A stretch of 64,000 bases of DNA from Terriglobales bacterium (GTDB taxonomy: Bacteria > Acidobacteriota > Terriglobia > Terriglobales > Acidobacteriaceae). Below, in pieces: positions 43,504 through 52,414 of this stretch; positions within the stretch are counted from its first letter, which is position 1; the number at the start of each line of letters is the position of its first letter. A program made the translations under genes and the position numbers. Where the stretch lies: the NCBI GenBank assembly GCA_035651995.1, contig DASRER010000034.1:124001-188000 (forward strand). Reading direction: 5' to 3'. Below the pieces are notes generated by a model. That model had not been told where the DNA came from, made no database searches, and worked only from the letters and a program-made list of their open reading frames with translations.

Positions 43504-44973
43504 ATGGCGAACGATCGGAAAGCGCTTCCACTTCTTGCTGCGTGGGTGTTATGCGCGCCCCTGGTCAGTGCCCAGATGGCGGGTCATCCGGCGCAGCAGT
43601 CTCAGGCGGCGCAACCGCCTGCTCACCAACATCCGGGCGCGCCGCCGCCGCAGCCGCTTCCCTCGCCCCAACAGCCGGCGACGATGTCCGTGCCCGGGCC
43701 TCCGCAAGGCCCTGCGCTCAGCCTGGCCGCGTTGGAAGAAATGGCCGCCGCGAATAATCCGACGCTGAAACAGGCCGCCGCCGAGGTTCGGGCTGCTGAG
43801 GGCCGCAAGCAGCAAGCCGGTCTCTACCCGAACCCGACGGTTGGCTACACCGGCGAAGAAATCGCTGGCGGACCCTCGCGCGCCGGTCAACAGGGTTTCT
43901 TCGTCCAGCAGGAGATTGTCCTCGGAGGGAAGCTGGGCCTGAGTCGCAGCGTCTTCGAAAAAGAACGCCAGCAGGCCCTGGCCGAGGCCCAGGAACAGCA
44001 GATACGTGTGCTGAACAATGTTCGCCTGCTTTTCTATCAGGCGTTGGCGGCGCAGCAACTGGTGGAACTGCGGCGCAACCTCAGCAAGCTCGCTGCCGAT
44101 GCGGTTGAAACGTCGCACCAGTTGTTCAACATAGGCCAGGCCGACCAGCCCGATGTTCTGCAGGCCGAAGTAGAAGGCGAACAGGCGCAGCTCGCCGTCA
44201 CCTTCGCCGAACAGGACCAGGTGCGTGTCTGGAAATCGCTTGCCGCGACCATAGGCCGGCCCGATCTCCCGCTGGCGCGTCTGGAAGGCGATCTGGAGCA
44301 GGTGCCCGCGATCACCGACGAGTGGCTGGACGCCATCCTGCGCGACAGTCCCGCGGTCAGAATTGCGGAACTCGGCGTCGCCAGAGCGGAAACCGCCCTG
44401 ACGCGCGCCCGGCGCGAACCGGTTCCCAACCTGCTTCTCCGTGGTGGCTTGCAGCAGAACCGCGAACTGCGCGAATCCACCGGACGGCCAGTTGGTCTCC
44501 AGGGCTTCGCCGAGATTGGCGTGCAGGTTCCCCTCTTCAACCGGAACCAGGGGAACGTCGCGGCCGCGCAGGCCGACCTGGAGCGCTCGCGCCTGGAAGT
44601 GCAGCGGACCCGGCTCCTGCTGCGCGAGCGCGCCGCGCCGTTCTTCCAGAACTATCTGACGGCGCGCGCCGCCGTCGAGCGCTACCGCGGCCAGATGCTT
44701 CCCCGCGCCCAGAAGGCATATGAACTCTATCTCAAGAAGCACCAGCAGATGGCGGCCGCATATCCGCAGGTGCTGATCGCACAGCGAACGCTGTTCCAGC
44801 TCCAGACCGATTACATCGCAGCACTGGAAAATCTGTGGACGAACTCCCTCGCCCTGAAAGGCTTCCTGCTTACGGATGGTCTGGAAGCGCCGGCGCGGCC
44901 GGGCGAGATGGATCGTCCGGTTCGCGAAATCAATCTGCCGACGTCGGCGGTCACACCGCCGCAGGCGAGGTGA
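43504..44973 (+). CDS. Outer-membrane efflux protein (TolC/CusC family)
   Basis: A 489-residue TolC-family protein: signal peptide (LLAAWVLCAPLVSAQ), a Pro/Gln/His-rich linker (about residues 20-65), then two outer-membrane-efflux repeats (LAALEEMAAANNPTLKQAAAEV... and ILRDSPAVRIAELGVARAE...) with long coiled-coil helices. Start is the ATG at 43504 with AAAGGAG seven bases upstream; the earlier ATG at 43480 overlaps the oxidase stop and lacks a site. No CusA/CusB-type partners are in the window, so its pump is encoded elsewhere or was lost. Confidence 0.88.
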   Translation: MANDRKALPLLAAWVLCAPLVSAQMAGHPAQQSQAAQPPAHQHPGAPPPQPLPSPQQPATMSVPGPPQGPALSLAALEEMAAANNPTLKQAAAEVRAAEGRKQQAGLYPNPTVGYTGEEIAGGPSRAGQQGFFVQQEIVLGGKLGLSRSVFEKERQQALAEAQEQQIRVLNNVRLLFYQALAAQQLVELRRNLSKLAADAVETSHQLFNIGQADQPDVLQAEVEGEQAQLAVTFAEQDQVRVWKSLAATIGRPDLPLARLEGDLEQVPAITDEWLDAILRDSPAVRIAELGVARAETALTRARREPVPNLLLRGGLQQNRELRESTGRPVGLQGFAEIGVQVPLFNRNQGNVAAAQADLERSRLEVQRTRLLLRERAAPFFQNYLTARAAVERYRGQMLPRAQKAYELYLKKHQQMAAAYPQVLIAQRTLFQLQTDYIAALENLWTNSLALKGFLLTDGLEAPARPGEMDRPVREINLPTSAVTPPQAR

Positions 44974-45239
44974 GAAACGCGGAAATCGAGGAAGCGGGAG
45001 GTCGCTTCCCCTTTGCTGCTGGGGCGGTGATCGTTGCCGTGAGCGGCGGGGCGGTCATGGTCCGTCGCGGCTTCAGCGCGCGTGAGCAGCCCTCACGGCT
45101 GGAAACGCTGATGGCTCGCGCCGCCCGCAGCATGTCGGTCCCGGCAGGCTCGATTCACCGTTCTCTCAGCTCTGGTCGGCCAGCAGGACGGTGTGCAGCA
45201 GCACGTTGGCGCCGTTGGCGCAGTCTTCCCAGCGCGTGA
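44970..45239 (+). pseudogene. Truncated cytochrome c-type gene, N-terminal fragment
   Basis: A GTG overlapping the TolC-gene stop (GTGA) opens a frame reading MRNAEIEEAGGRFPF, one membrane helix (AAGAVIVAVSGGAVMV) and RRGFSAREQPSRLETLMARAARSMSVPAG. The last part resembles the stretch that links the anchor to the heme domain in membrane-anchored cytochromes c of copper or respiratory clusters. No CxxCH follows: around 45160 the sequence passes into the 3' end of the convergent amidohydrolase gene and the frame ends at 45239. I infer a deletion junction; the family match is from memory. Confidence 0.55.
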
Positions 45240-46488
45240 GTTCTTTCGGCGAGTGGCTCACGCCGCCCACGCTGGGCACGAAGATCATGCCCATCGGCCC
45301 GAGCCGCGCCATCATCTGCGCGTCATGCCCGGCGCCGCTGGGCAGGCGCATGGTGCGCAGGCCGAGCGTGGCGGCGCTGCGCTCGACCAGTTGCTGAATC
45401 TGCGGGCTGGCGACCGCCGGCGGATCGTGCTCCACCTGCTTGATGCTGATCTCCGTGCCGGTCTCGCGCGCAATCCCCTGCGCGCGCTGTTGAATGTCGC
45501 CTCCCAGCCGCGCGATCTTCTCCGCTGAAAGATCGCGCAGTTCGATCGAGTGCCGCACCAGCCCGGGGACCACATTGCGCGCATTCGGCGAAACTTCCAG
45601 GCGCCCGACGGTGCCGACCTGCGCGCCCGGTTCCGAGGTCACCACCGCCTGCACTGCTTCGATCAGCTTGGCGGCGGCCAGCAGCGCGTTGCGCCGCTCC
45701 GGCATGGGTGTGGTTCCGGCGTGGTTGGCGAAGCCGCGAATCTCCGCCTCGTATTCGTCAATGCTCACAATTCCTTCCACCACCCCCACGGGAATGCCTG
45801 CTTTTTCCAGCTTGCCGCCTTGCTCGATGTGCAGCTCGATGTAGCAGTGGAACGAATGTTGAGGTATCCGCGCTTCCGCGAGTCGATCCGGCGCGCCGCC
45901 GATTTTCGCGATGCCCTCGCGCCGCCGAACGCCGTTTACCACGCGGTCGAGTTCTTCCGGCGGAAGCTCGCCGGCCGCGCTTCGGCTGCCCACCAGCCCG
46001 CCTTCCTCGTTCGCCCAGATCGCCACCCGCAGCGGATGCCGGGTGGTCGTGTTGCTTTCGTTCAGCGTGCGGATGACCTCGATCGCCGACAACGAACCCA
46101 GATCGCCGTCGAAATTGCCGCCGCTCGGCACCGAATCGATGTGTGAACCAAACAGGATGGGCTTCAGCGAGGCATCGGAGCCGGCGCGGTCCCCAAAGAT
46201 GTTGCCCGCCGCGTCAACCCGCGGCTCGAGACGCGCCGAGCGCATCAGGTCCATCGCGAACTTGCGTCCGGCAACATCGGCGTCCGAGTACGCAACCCGG
46301 CTCACGCCGTCGGCAAACGTGCCGCCCGCCCGGCGCCCGAAAACGCTGAGCCCTTCGATGCTCTCCCGCAAACGCTGCGCGTTGATGCGCAACGGCTCCG
46401 GCGCGGCCCCGAACGAAGAGGAGGAAATGGCCGCGCCGGCCGACGCCAGCGCAGCGGCTTTGAGCAAGGTGCGACGGTCAATCGCCAT
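45166..46488 (-). CDS. M20 Zn-dependent hydrolase (allantoate amidohydrolase/N-carbamoyl-amino-acid hydrolase type), Tat-exported
   Basis: A 440-residue protein starting with a Tat-like signal (DRRTLLKAAALASAGAAI). Intact metal motifs: GSHIDSVPSGGNFDGDLG, WANEEGGLVGSRS, YIELHIEQGG, GAGHDAQMMARLGPMGMIFVP and GGVSHSPKE. These define the AllC/HyuC group, which removes carbamoyl or amidino groups from ureido acids. A Tat signal is uncommon for this group and suggests a periplasmic enzyme. Its 3' end abuts the truncated cytochrome gene. Monocistronic or first gene before YceI. Confidence 0.9.
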   Translation of the reverse strand: MAIDRRTLLKAAALASAGAAISSSSFGAAPEPLRINAQRLRESIEGLSVFGRRAGGTFADGVSRVAYSDADVAGRKFAMDLMRSARLEPRVDAAGNIFGDRAGSDASLKPILFGSHIDSVPSGGNFDGDLGSLSAIEVIRTLNESNTTTRHPLRVAIWANEEGGLVGSRSAAGELPPEELDRVVNGVRRREGIAKIGGAPDRLAEARIPQHSFHCYIELHIEQGGKLEKAGIPVGVVEGIVSIDEYEAEIRGFANHAGTTPMPERRNALLAAAKLIEAVQAVVTSEPGAQVGTVGRLEVSPNARNVVPGLVRHSIELRDLSAEKIARLGGDIQQRAQGIARETGTEISIKQVEHDPPAVASPQIQQLVERSAATLGLRTMRLPSGAGHDAQMMARLGPMGMIFVPSVGGVSHSPKELTRWEDCANGANVLLHTVLLADQS

Positions 46489-46551
46489 GGCGGAGCGGAT
46501 TATATGCTCCGCGGAGCGCGGAACTGCCTGACTAACGCGCCGAGGGCGGCT

Positions 46552-47145
46552 TCACTTCGAAAGCTTCACTTCGAACTCCACCATCACTTCGTTCTTCACC
46601 TTCACCGTGCCGCCGCCTGCCGTGACCGGCGTGATGCCGAAGTCGCGCTGCTTCACGATGGCGCTTCCTGTGAACGCGCCGCCGCTTTCTTTCACCGTGA
46701 ACGTAATGGGACGCCTGGCGCCGTGCAGTTCCAGCTCGCCCGTGACCTGCCACGAGTTGCCGTCGCGCTTTTCCACGCGCGTGGATTGGAAGCGGATCTC
46801 AGGATACCGCTGCACGTCGAGCACCTCAGGCCCGAGCATGGTCTTCTGGACTTCGGCCCGCGTCGACTCCGATTCGCCGGGGTCAGCCACCACCAGGCTT
46901 GCGCTCTTCACGGCCAGCGCAACTTGCGCCTTGCCCCGATCTACTTCTCCGCTCGCAATCGGGGCGCGCACCGTGTGGTCGTGTCCAAAGGGGGAAAACA
47001 GCCCTGCCTTGCCCACGTGGATGGTGAAACTGGAGTGCTCCACGTCAATCGGCTGCGCCTGCGGCCACATGAAAGCGCTGCCGATCCCCGGCATGCCGCC
47101 GAGCAGCAGCGCCATGACGACGAATTTTCCCTGCGCGCGCGCCAC
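46552..47145 (-). CDS. YceI-family periplasmic protein
   Basis: A 197-residue protein with an N-terminal signal (FVVMALLLGGMPGIGSAF) and a lipocalin-like YceI domain: IDVEHSSFTIHVGKAGLFSPFGHDHTVRA, DVQRYPEIRFQSTRVE, VTGELELHGARRPITF and a final KVKNEVMVEFEVKLS strand. YceI proteins bind long isoprenoids or fatty amides in the periplasm. Start taken as GTG at 47145. It follows the beta-barrel gene by 12 bases, so these two form an envelope pair. Confidence 0.88.
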   Translation of the reverse strand: MARAQGKFVVMALLLGGMPGIGSAFMWPQAQPIDVEHSSFTIHVGKAGLFSPFGHDHTVRAPIASGEVDRGKAQVALAVKSASLVVADPGESESTRAEVQKTMLGPEVLDVQRYPEIRFQSTRVEKRDGNSWQVTGELELHGARRPITFTVKESGGAFTGSAIVKQRDFGITPVTAGGGTVKVKNEVMVEFEVKLSK

Positions 47146-47157
47146 GATGCAGTCAGT

Positions 47158-47790
47158 TCAGAACTTCAATACGATGCCGCCAGAAAAAACGACGTTGTGC
47201 TGGCGATCGTCAGTTGGCGCGCCGAAATTGGGCTGGTTGGAATAGAAGTCGCGGACCTCCGCCCGCAGTCCAATCGGAAACAGGATCTTCACCGGCGTTT
47301 TGAAGTCCACGCCGCCGCCAAACTGCGCCGCGCCCGAGTTGGCGCCGCGTGGCGACGCGTTCGGCGCGCCATCGATGCGCGTGGAGCTTTCGTCGAAGCG
47401 CGCGTAGCCGCCGCCCACGGCCAGCCACGGCGAGATGCCGCTGTTCGGCGCAAATGCAACCCGCACCCCCGGCGTGATGAACAGGCTGGCGTAGTTGCGC
47501 GGCGCCGCCGTAAAGGGCGAGCTTACGTCGGTGCTCGGCGTCGCCACGAACGGAACTTCCAGGTAGACGGCCGCCCGCGGACTCGAGGTCAACTTCCGCG
47601 CGTACGTCGCTTGCAGCGAGAGCCCGGTCCCGATGCGGACCGGCGCCGTGGCCGGCGCTGTCAGCCGCGCCGTCGTATCAGGCGTCTTGATCGCGCCCAG
47701 CAGCAGCCCAACCTCGTTGTTCCTCTCTTGGGACAAGGCCGGCGTCACCGGCAACAGCGAGGCACACAGCAGCACAGCGCTCGCACGCAT
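47158..47790 (-). CDS. Outer-membrane beta-barrel protein
   Basis: A 210-residue protein with a signal peptide (ASAVLLCASLLPVTPALSQ) and alternating amphipathic strands typical of a small eight-stranded barrel (LSLQATYARKL, AAVYLEVPFVA, ISPWLAVGGGYARF, IGLRAEVRDFY), ending NVVFSGGIVLKF with the terminal Phe used for BAM-dependent assembly. Resembles OmpW/OmpA-like barrels of Acidobacteriota. No ligand predicted. Immediately upstream of the YceI gene. Confidence 0.82.
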   Translation of the reverse strand: MRASAVLLCASLLPVTPALSQERNNEVGLLLGAIKTPDTTARLTAPATAPVRIGTGLSLQATYARKLTSSPRAAVYLEVPFVATPSTDVSSPFTAAPRNYASLFITPGVRVAFAPNSGISPWLAVGGGYARFDESSTRIDGAPNASPRGANSGAAQFGGGVDFKTPVKILFPIGLRAEVRDFYSNQPNFGAPTDDRQHNVVFSGGIVLKF

Positions 47791-47884
47791 GAATCTCTCC
47801 TGCCCATGGGACTCCGCACGACGGGAAAGGTTTCACCCGTGGAACGCAAAACGTGATGGCGCTCGGGCCGCCGCGTGGTGAACG

Positions 47885-50356
47885 TTATGCGGTCGTGAAC
47901 GCCAGCGTGAGCAGCGTCTTCTGCTCCATCTCGTGCGCCTTGGCCGATCCGGTGGCAGGGCTCGCGCTCGCCGAGCGCTTCACCGAACGCACCGGTGTCG
48001 GCTTCGCCAGGCGCCGCAGCCGCGGCCCCACGTAGAACAGCGCGCCCATGTTTGCCGGCTCCTCCTGCACCCACACCACTTCGCGCGCCTTGGGATGCCG
48101 CCCCAGTTCCGCCGCCAACTGCGCTTCAGGAAACGGATACATCTGGTCGAGGAAAACAATCGCCGTGGCCGTGTCTTTCCGCTTCTGCCGCTCCTGCCTC
48201 AGTTCGTGCCCGATCTTGCCGGTGCAGATCAGCACGCGCTCGGCGTTGGTGACCTCGGCGTCGGGCACTACCGGCAGGAACGGTCCGCGCTCCAGGTCTT
48301 CAATCTTCGACGACGCCAGCGGATGCCGCAGCATGCTCTTCGGCGTGAACACCACCAGCGGCTTGCGCCATTTGCGCAGCGCCTGCCGCCGCAGCAGGTG
48401 GAAGTACTGCGCCGCCGTCGAGGGCTGTGTGATCTGCATGTTGTCTTCGGCCGCGAGCTGCAGAAAGCGCTCAATGCGCGCGCTGGAGTGCTCCGGCCCC
48501 TGTCCCTCGTAGCCGTGCGGCAGCAGCAGCACCACGCCGGAGAGCAGCCCCCACTTGTCCTCGCCCGCGCTGATGAACTGGTCAATGATGATCTGTGCGC
48601 CGTTGGCGAAGTCCCCGAACTGCGCCTCCCACCCCACCAGCGCCTCCGGATAATCGCGGCTGTAGCCGTACTCAAAGCCGAGCACGCCCTGCTCGGAAAG
48701 CGTCGAGTTGTAGATCTCGCAGCTCGCCTGGTCCGGCGCCAAATGTTGCAGCGGCACGTATTGCTCTTCCGTCTCGATATCGATCAGCGCCGCGTGACGC
48801 TGGTTGAAGGTGCCGCGCCGCGTGTCCTGCCCCGAAAGCCGGATCGGCGTCCCCTGCGTCACCAGCGACGCGAACGCCAGCGCTTCGGCCATGCCGTAGT
48901 CCACCGCGCGCTTCCCCGCCGCCATCTCGGCGCGCTGCTCGAGCAGCTTTTTGATCTTCGGATGCACGTGAAAGCCCTCCGGCGCGCGCGCCAGTCCCTC
49001 GCCCAGGCGCTGCAACTCCGCCCGCTGCACGCCGGTCTCTACCTCGTACTCCGGCTTCCACGCTCCGCCGCGATACGCCGACCAGTACCCCGGCAGCGTT
49101 GCCATCTTCGGCTTCTTCTTGTAGCCGCTCGCCTGGCGCTGCGCTTCCATCAGTTGCTCGCGAATGCGCGCCGCCGTTGCGCTCGCATCCACCCCTATGC
49201 GCTCGGCGTAGATTTCCCACGTCCGCCGGCGCGCCTCGATCCGCTTGTACAGCAGCGGCTGCGTCACCGTCGGGTCGTCCACTTCGCTGTGCCCGTGCCG
49301 GCGATAGCCGATCAGGTCAATCACAACGTCGCTGCCGAACTCGTAGCGATACTCCGCCGCCCACCGCGCCACGCGAATCACCGCTTCCGGATCGTCGGCG
49401 TTCACGTGGAAGACGGGGATCGGCAGGCGCTTGGCAATGTCGGCGGCAAAACGCGAGGTGTGCAGCTCCTCCGGCGACGTGGTGAAGCCGATCAGGTTGT
49501 TCACCACCACGTGCAGCGTTCCGCCCACGTCGTATCCGGCCACGCCGCTCAGGTTCAGCGTCTCGGCCAGGATTCCCTGCCCGGCAAACGCGCCGTCGCC
49601 GTGCAGCACGATCGGCAACACCGCCTGTTTACCGTCGGCGCCGCGCCGCACCTGCTTCGCCCGCGCGCGCCCGATCACCACCGGATCAACCGCTTCCAGA
49701 TGGCTGGGATTTGACACCAGGTGCAGGTTGAGCTTCTTGCCGCCCGCGGTCGTGTATTCCCCCGTCGCGCCCACGTGATACTTCACGTCGCCCGAGCCCA
49801 GCACGCTGCGCGGGTCCACATCCTCGAATTTGGCGAAGATGTCAGCCGCCGGCCGCCCCACGATGTTGCCCATCACGTTCAGCCGCCCGCGATGGCTCAT
49901 GGCCAGCATGATCAGTTCGGCGCCGCGCTCACCCGCCGCGTTCATCGCTTCGTCCAGCAGCGGGATCAGCGACGCGTTGCCCTCCAGCGAAAACCGCTTC
50001 GTGCCCAAATAGCGCGACTGCAAGACCTGCTCGAACAGTTCCGCCGTGATCAGCCGCTCCAGCACGCGCTCCCGGTCCACCGGCGCCGGCTCGCTCTCCA
50101 TGCGCTCGGCCACCCAGCGCCGCCGCTCCCGATCGTTGATGTGCATGAACTCGGCGCCAATCGTGCCCGAGTAGATGGCCCGCGCCTCCTCCGCCGCCTC
50201 GCCCCGCAGTTGTTCCAGCTCGGGATGCGGCTCCGGACGCAGATGTCCCAGCGGATCGAGGTCCGCCTGCAGGTATCCATACCGGCGAAACGCCTCAAAC
50301 ACCTGCTCGCGTTCGCCAGTCGCGGTATTGCTCACGGACTTGAGCGTGGTCGCCAT
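47885..50356 (-). CDS. sucA: 2-oxoglutarate dehydrogenase E1 component
   Basis: An 823-residue thiamine-diphosphate E1 enzyme that decarboxylates 2-oxoglutarate and succinylates the E2 lipoyl group in the TCA cycle. Motifs: YGYLQADLDPLGHLRP at the N-terminus, LIMLAMSHRGRLNVM, HGDGAFAGQGI...NNLIGFTTS (ThDP motif), GYRRHGHSEVDDP and a C-terminal transketolase-like half with HGYEGQGPEHSSAR. It is about 100 residues shorter than E. coli SucA, mostly at the N-terminus. No sucB lies next to it. Confidence 0.95.
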   Translation of the reverse strand: MATTLKSVSNTATGEREQVFEAFRRYGYLQADLDPLGHLRPEPHPELEQLRGEAAEEARAIYSGTIGAEFMHINDRERRRWVAERMESEPAPVDRERVLERLITAELFEQVLQSRYLGTKRFSLEGNASLIPLLDEAMNAAGERGAELIMLAMSHRGRLNVMGNIVGRPAADIFAKFEDVDPRSVLGSGDVKYHVGATGEYTTAGGKKLNLHLVSNPSHLEAVDPVVIGRARAKQVRRGADGKQAVLPIVLHGDGAFAGQGILAETLNLSGVAGYDVGGTLHVVVNNLIGFTTSPEELHTSRFAADIAKRLPIPVFHVNADDPEAVIRVARWAAEYRYEFGSDVVIDLIGYRRHGHSEVDDPTVTQPLLYKRIEARRRTWEIYAERIGVDASATAARIREQLMEAQRQASGYKKKPKMATLPGYWSAYRGGAWKPEYEVETGVQRAELQRLGEGLARAPEGFHVHPKIKKLLEQRAEMAAGKRAVDYGMAEALAFASLVTQGTPIRLSGQDTRRGTFNQRHAALIDIETEEQYVPLQHLAPDQASCEIYNSTLSEQGVLGFEYGYSRDYPEALVGWEAQFGDFANGAQIIIDQFISAGEDKWGLLSGVVLLLPHGYEGQGPEHSSARIERFLQLAAEDNMQITQPSTAAQYFHLLRRQALRKWRKPLVVFTPKSMLRHPLASSKIEDLERGPFLPVVPDAEVTNAERVLICTGKIGHELRQERQKRKDTATAIVFLDQMYPFPEAQLAAELGRHPKAREVVWVQEEPANMGALFYVGPRLRRLAKPTPVRSVKRSASASPATGSAKAHEMEQKTLLTLAFTTA

Positions 50357-51259
50357 GCCAATTCATTAGATTATCAGCGCCGGGATGCGTCGCGCGAGGG
50401 CCGGCTGGCGAATCGTCCTCGAGGGTGCCCCATGTCGGCGCGTTTTGTGCGCGGATTTGAGGACTTCCCTTGGCGGACATGACCGAGAAGTCCGAACTCC
50501 ACGCTGTAGCGACGGGCGCCCTCGCCCGTCGGCGCCACCCCACGAGGTGGAAGCACCGGGCCTTGGCCCGGTGAAATCAGGCTCCGGTGGAAGCACCTGG
50601 CTTTAGCCCGGTGAAATCGGGCTCCGGTGGAAGCACCGGGCTTTAGCCCGGTGAAATTCCAATCACAAAGAGAAGCCGCCGCGCAGGAGCCGGTACGGCG
50701 ACTAAGCGGCCGTTTTCCCCCGCCCGGCGATACGACTGCACCACAACAAAATCGTCGCCCCGGAGCCCTCCGCGGGCGAACTGACTTCCGGTGGAAGCAC
50801 CGGGCTTTAGCCCGGTGAAATTCCAATCACAAAGAGAAGCCGCCGCGCAGGAGCCGGTACGGCGACTAAGCGGCCGTTTTCCCCCGCCCGGCGATACGGC
50901 TGCACCACAACGAAAATCGTCCCTCCGCACGGAAACTGACTCCCCGGTGGAAGCACCGGGCTTCAGCCCGGTGACATCGGGCTGCAAGAGAAGCCGCCGC
51001 GCAGGAGCCGGTACGGCGACGAAGCGGCGGTTTTCCCCCGCCCAGCGATACGGCTGCACCACAACGAAAATCGTCGCGCTGCACGCGAACTAACTCCCGG
51101 TGGAAGCACCGGGCTTTAGCCCGGTGAAATCCAATCACAAAGAGAAACCGCCGCGCAGGAGCCGGTACGGCGACTAAGCGGCGAGCTTATCAGCGGAAAG
51201 GGCGCGAGCGCATTCGCGCCCGGTCGCGGCTCTTGCTCTAAAGGGGCACGGCCAACAGC
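50357..51259. other. Non-coding region filled by long repeats
   Basis: About 900 bases between sucA and the small Cys/His protein. Open frames here are produced by the repeats and repeat each other's sequence. The sequence before 50545 is unique and may contain the sucA promoter. Confidence 0.7.
50546..51185. repeat. Array of six 32-bp hairpin repeats within about 150-160-bp long repeats
   Basis: The 32-bp core GGTGGAAGCACCGGGCTTTA-GCCCGGTGAAAT occurs at 50546, 50586, 50626, 50790, 50946 and 51099 with 0-3 changes each. Each forms a perfect or near-perfect 8-bp CACCGGGC/GCCCGGTG hairpin. From the third copy on, each is followed by a conserved tract (CACAAAGAGAAGCCGCCGCG..., GGAGCCGGTACGGCGACTAAG, CCCCCGCCC.GCGATACG), giving periods of 164, 156 and 153 bp and a partial last unit to about 51185. 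Spacing is unequal and the intervening sequence is itself repeated, so this is not CRISPR. Confidence 0.9.
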
Positions 51260-51823
51260 ATGCCGTCAGACGGGTTCGGCCGCCTGACGCCTCATGGCGC
51301 TTGCCTTTCCACAGCCCCGCGCACTACGCTCGATCTTCCCTTGAACAACTTCCAGAACTGCTCTTACGCCGCCCTCACGCCGGCGCCGCAAGTCCTTTCT
51401 CCGGCTGATTTTGCCTCCAACCCCTGTACTTTGCCTGATCTGGCGCGAATTTTCGCGCAAGCCGATGATTCTGTTAGACCGGGTGGGGAGGGAATACCCC
51501 CACGCCACGCCGCCCCGCGCTGCAACTTCTACAAGCCCGACGGCCGCCGTTGCGGCTCCCCTGCCGTCCGCGGACGCCGCCGCTGCTACTTCCATCAGCG
51601 CCTGTTCACGCCCGCGCGCCGCGACTACAGCCTTCCTCCCATCGAGGACGCGCACTCCCTCCACGCCGCCGTGCTCCAGGTGCTCCGCGCCATCGCCGAC
51701 GGCGCCGTTTCACCGCACGACGCCCGGCTCATGCTCTACGGCGCGCAAATCGCCGCTTCGAATCTCAAGAACCTGCTCAGGGAAGACGATCACCACTTCC
51801 GGGGAGAGGACAACCAGGGCTGA
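51260..51823 (+). CDS. Small Cys/His protein (C-x-FYKPDG-x2-C type), 187 aa
   Basis: The frame starts at an ATG at 51260, but the first ~85 residues look unconserved, so the true start may be later. The core RCNFYKPDGRRCGSPAVRGRRRCYFHQR has three Cys and a His spaced C-x8-C-x9-C-x2-H and could bind zinc. A helical C-terminal half (LHAAVLQVLRAIADGAVSPHDARLMLYGAQIA) follows. I recall similar multi-copy proteins in Acidobacteriota genomes but no function. It directly follows the long repeat array. Confidence 0.6.
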   Translation: MPSDGFGRLTPHGACLSTAPRTTLDLPLNNFQNCSYAALTPAPQVLSPADFASNPCTLPDLARIFAQADDSVRPGGEGIPPRHAAPRCNFYKPDGRRCGSPAVRGRRRCYFHQRLFTPARRDYSLPPIEDAHSLHAAVLQVLRAIADGAVSPHDARLMLYGAQIAASNLKNLLREDDHHFRGEDNQG

Positions 51824-51837
51824 CCCGGACGATGCGG

Positions 51838-52281
51838 TCACTTCGCAACCAGCTTCGCCAGGTTCTTGAACATGTCGCCGATGTTCTTCTGCGCCGCCGC
51901 CTCGAACAGCCGCCCGGCCACCGACGCCAGCATGCCGCCCATCTTCGCGTCGCCGGCAAAGCGCACCGTGGTCGCCGCGCCCCCGTCGGCCTCTTCCAGG
52001 CTCACCTGCCCGGCGCCTTCCACGAACCCGACCGGCGCCTTGGCCTTCGACGTAAGCGTGTAGCTCGCCGGCGGCCTCAGCTCCGTCAGCGCGATCTCGC
52101 TGTTGAACGTCCCCTTGATGTTGCCCACGCCCGCCTTCAGGATCGCCGTGTAGCGGTTGTCGCCCAGCGGCGTCAGCTTTTCGCAGCCGGGAATTGCCCG
52201 CTCCAGAATCGCCGGATCCATCAGCGCGTTCCACACTTCGTTGCGCGGAGCGGGAACGGTGTAGGTGCCTTGGATTTTCAT
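51838..52281 (-). CDS. CoxG-like SRPBCC protein of the second molybdenum hydroxylase
   Basis: A 147-residue CoxG-family protein: MKIQGTYTVPAPRNEVWNALMDPAIL at the N-terminus, ERAIPGCEKL (the family's IPGCE motif), then the START-like strands and a C-terminal helix (MFKNLAKLVAK). It lies 133 bases downstream of the FAD-subunit gene in the same orientation, as the last gene of the second hydroxylase set. It is closer to canonical CoxG than the copy at 4300, which lacks the IPGCE motif. Confidence 0.88.
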   Translation of the reverse strand: MKIQGTYTVPAPRNEVWNALMDPAILERAIPGCEKLTPLGDNRYTAILKAGVGNIKGTFNSEIALTELRPPASYTLTSKAKAPVGFVEGAGQVSLEEADGGAATTVRFAGDAKMGGMLASVAGRLFEAAAQKNIGDMFKNLAKLVAK

Positions 52282-52414
52282 TGTGCTTGCAACAGTGCCG
52301 TTGTACGGCAGTTAGCCTTTGGCGGTTCGCACTTGGCCCCTCAACAGCGCGGCGCCACCAAAGAATGCGCCGTGAGTCGCCCGGGCATGGACCTGCACCG
52401 CCAAATGCCAGGTG

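Noticed and set aside
44835-44969. Upstream extension of the truncated cytochrome frame
   Set aside because: This part lies in another frame over the TolC gene; the GTG at 44970 is the plausible start.
47933-49714. A 593-residue plus-strand frame opposite sucA
   Set aside because: Arg/His/Gln-rich shadow of a clear sucA.
50546-51130. Possible CRISPR array
   Set aside because: Repeat spacing is 40, 40, 164, 156 and 153 bases, the spacers are themselves repeated, the repeat is a self-complementary hairpin, and no cas genes are present.
50374-51138. Several overlapping ORFs (60-150 aa) in the repeat block
   Set aside because: They repeat the same peptide because the DNA is repeated; no start signals or recognisable domains.
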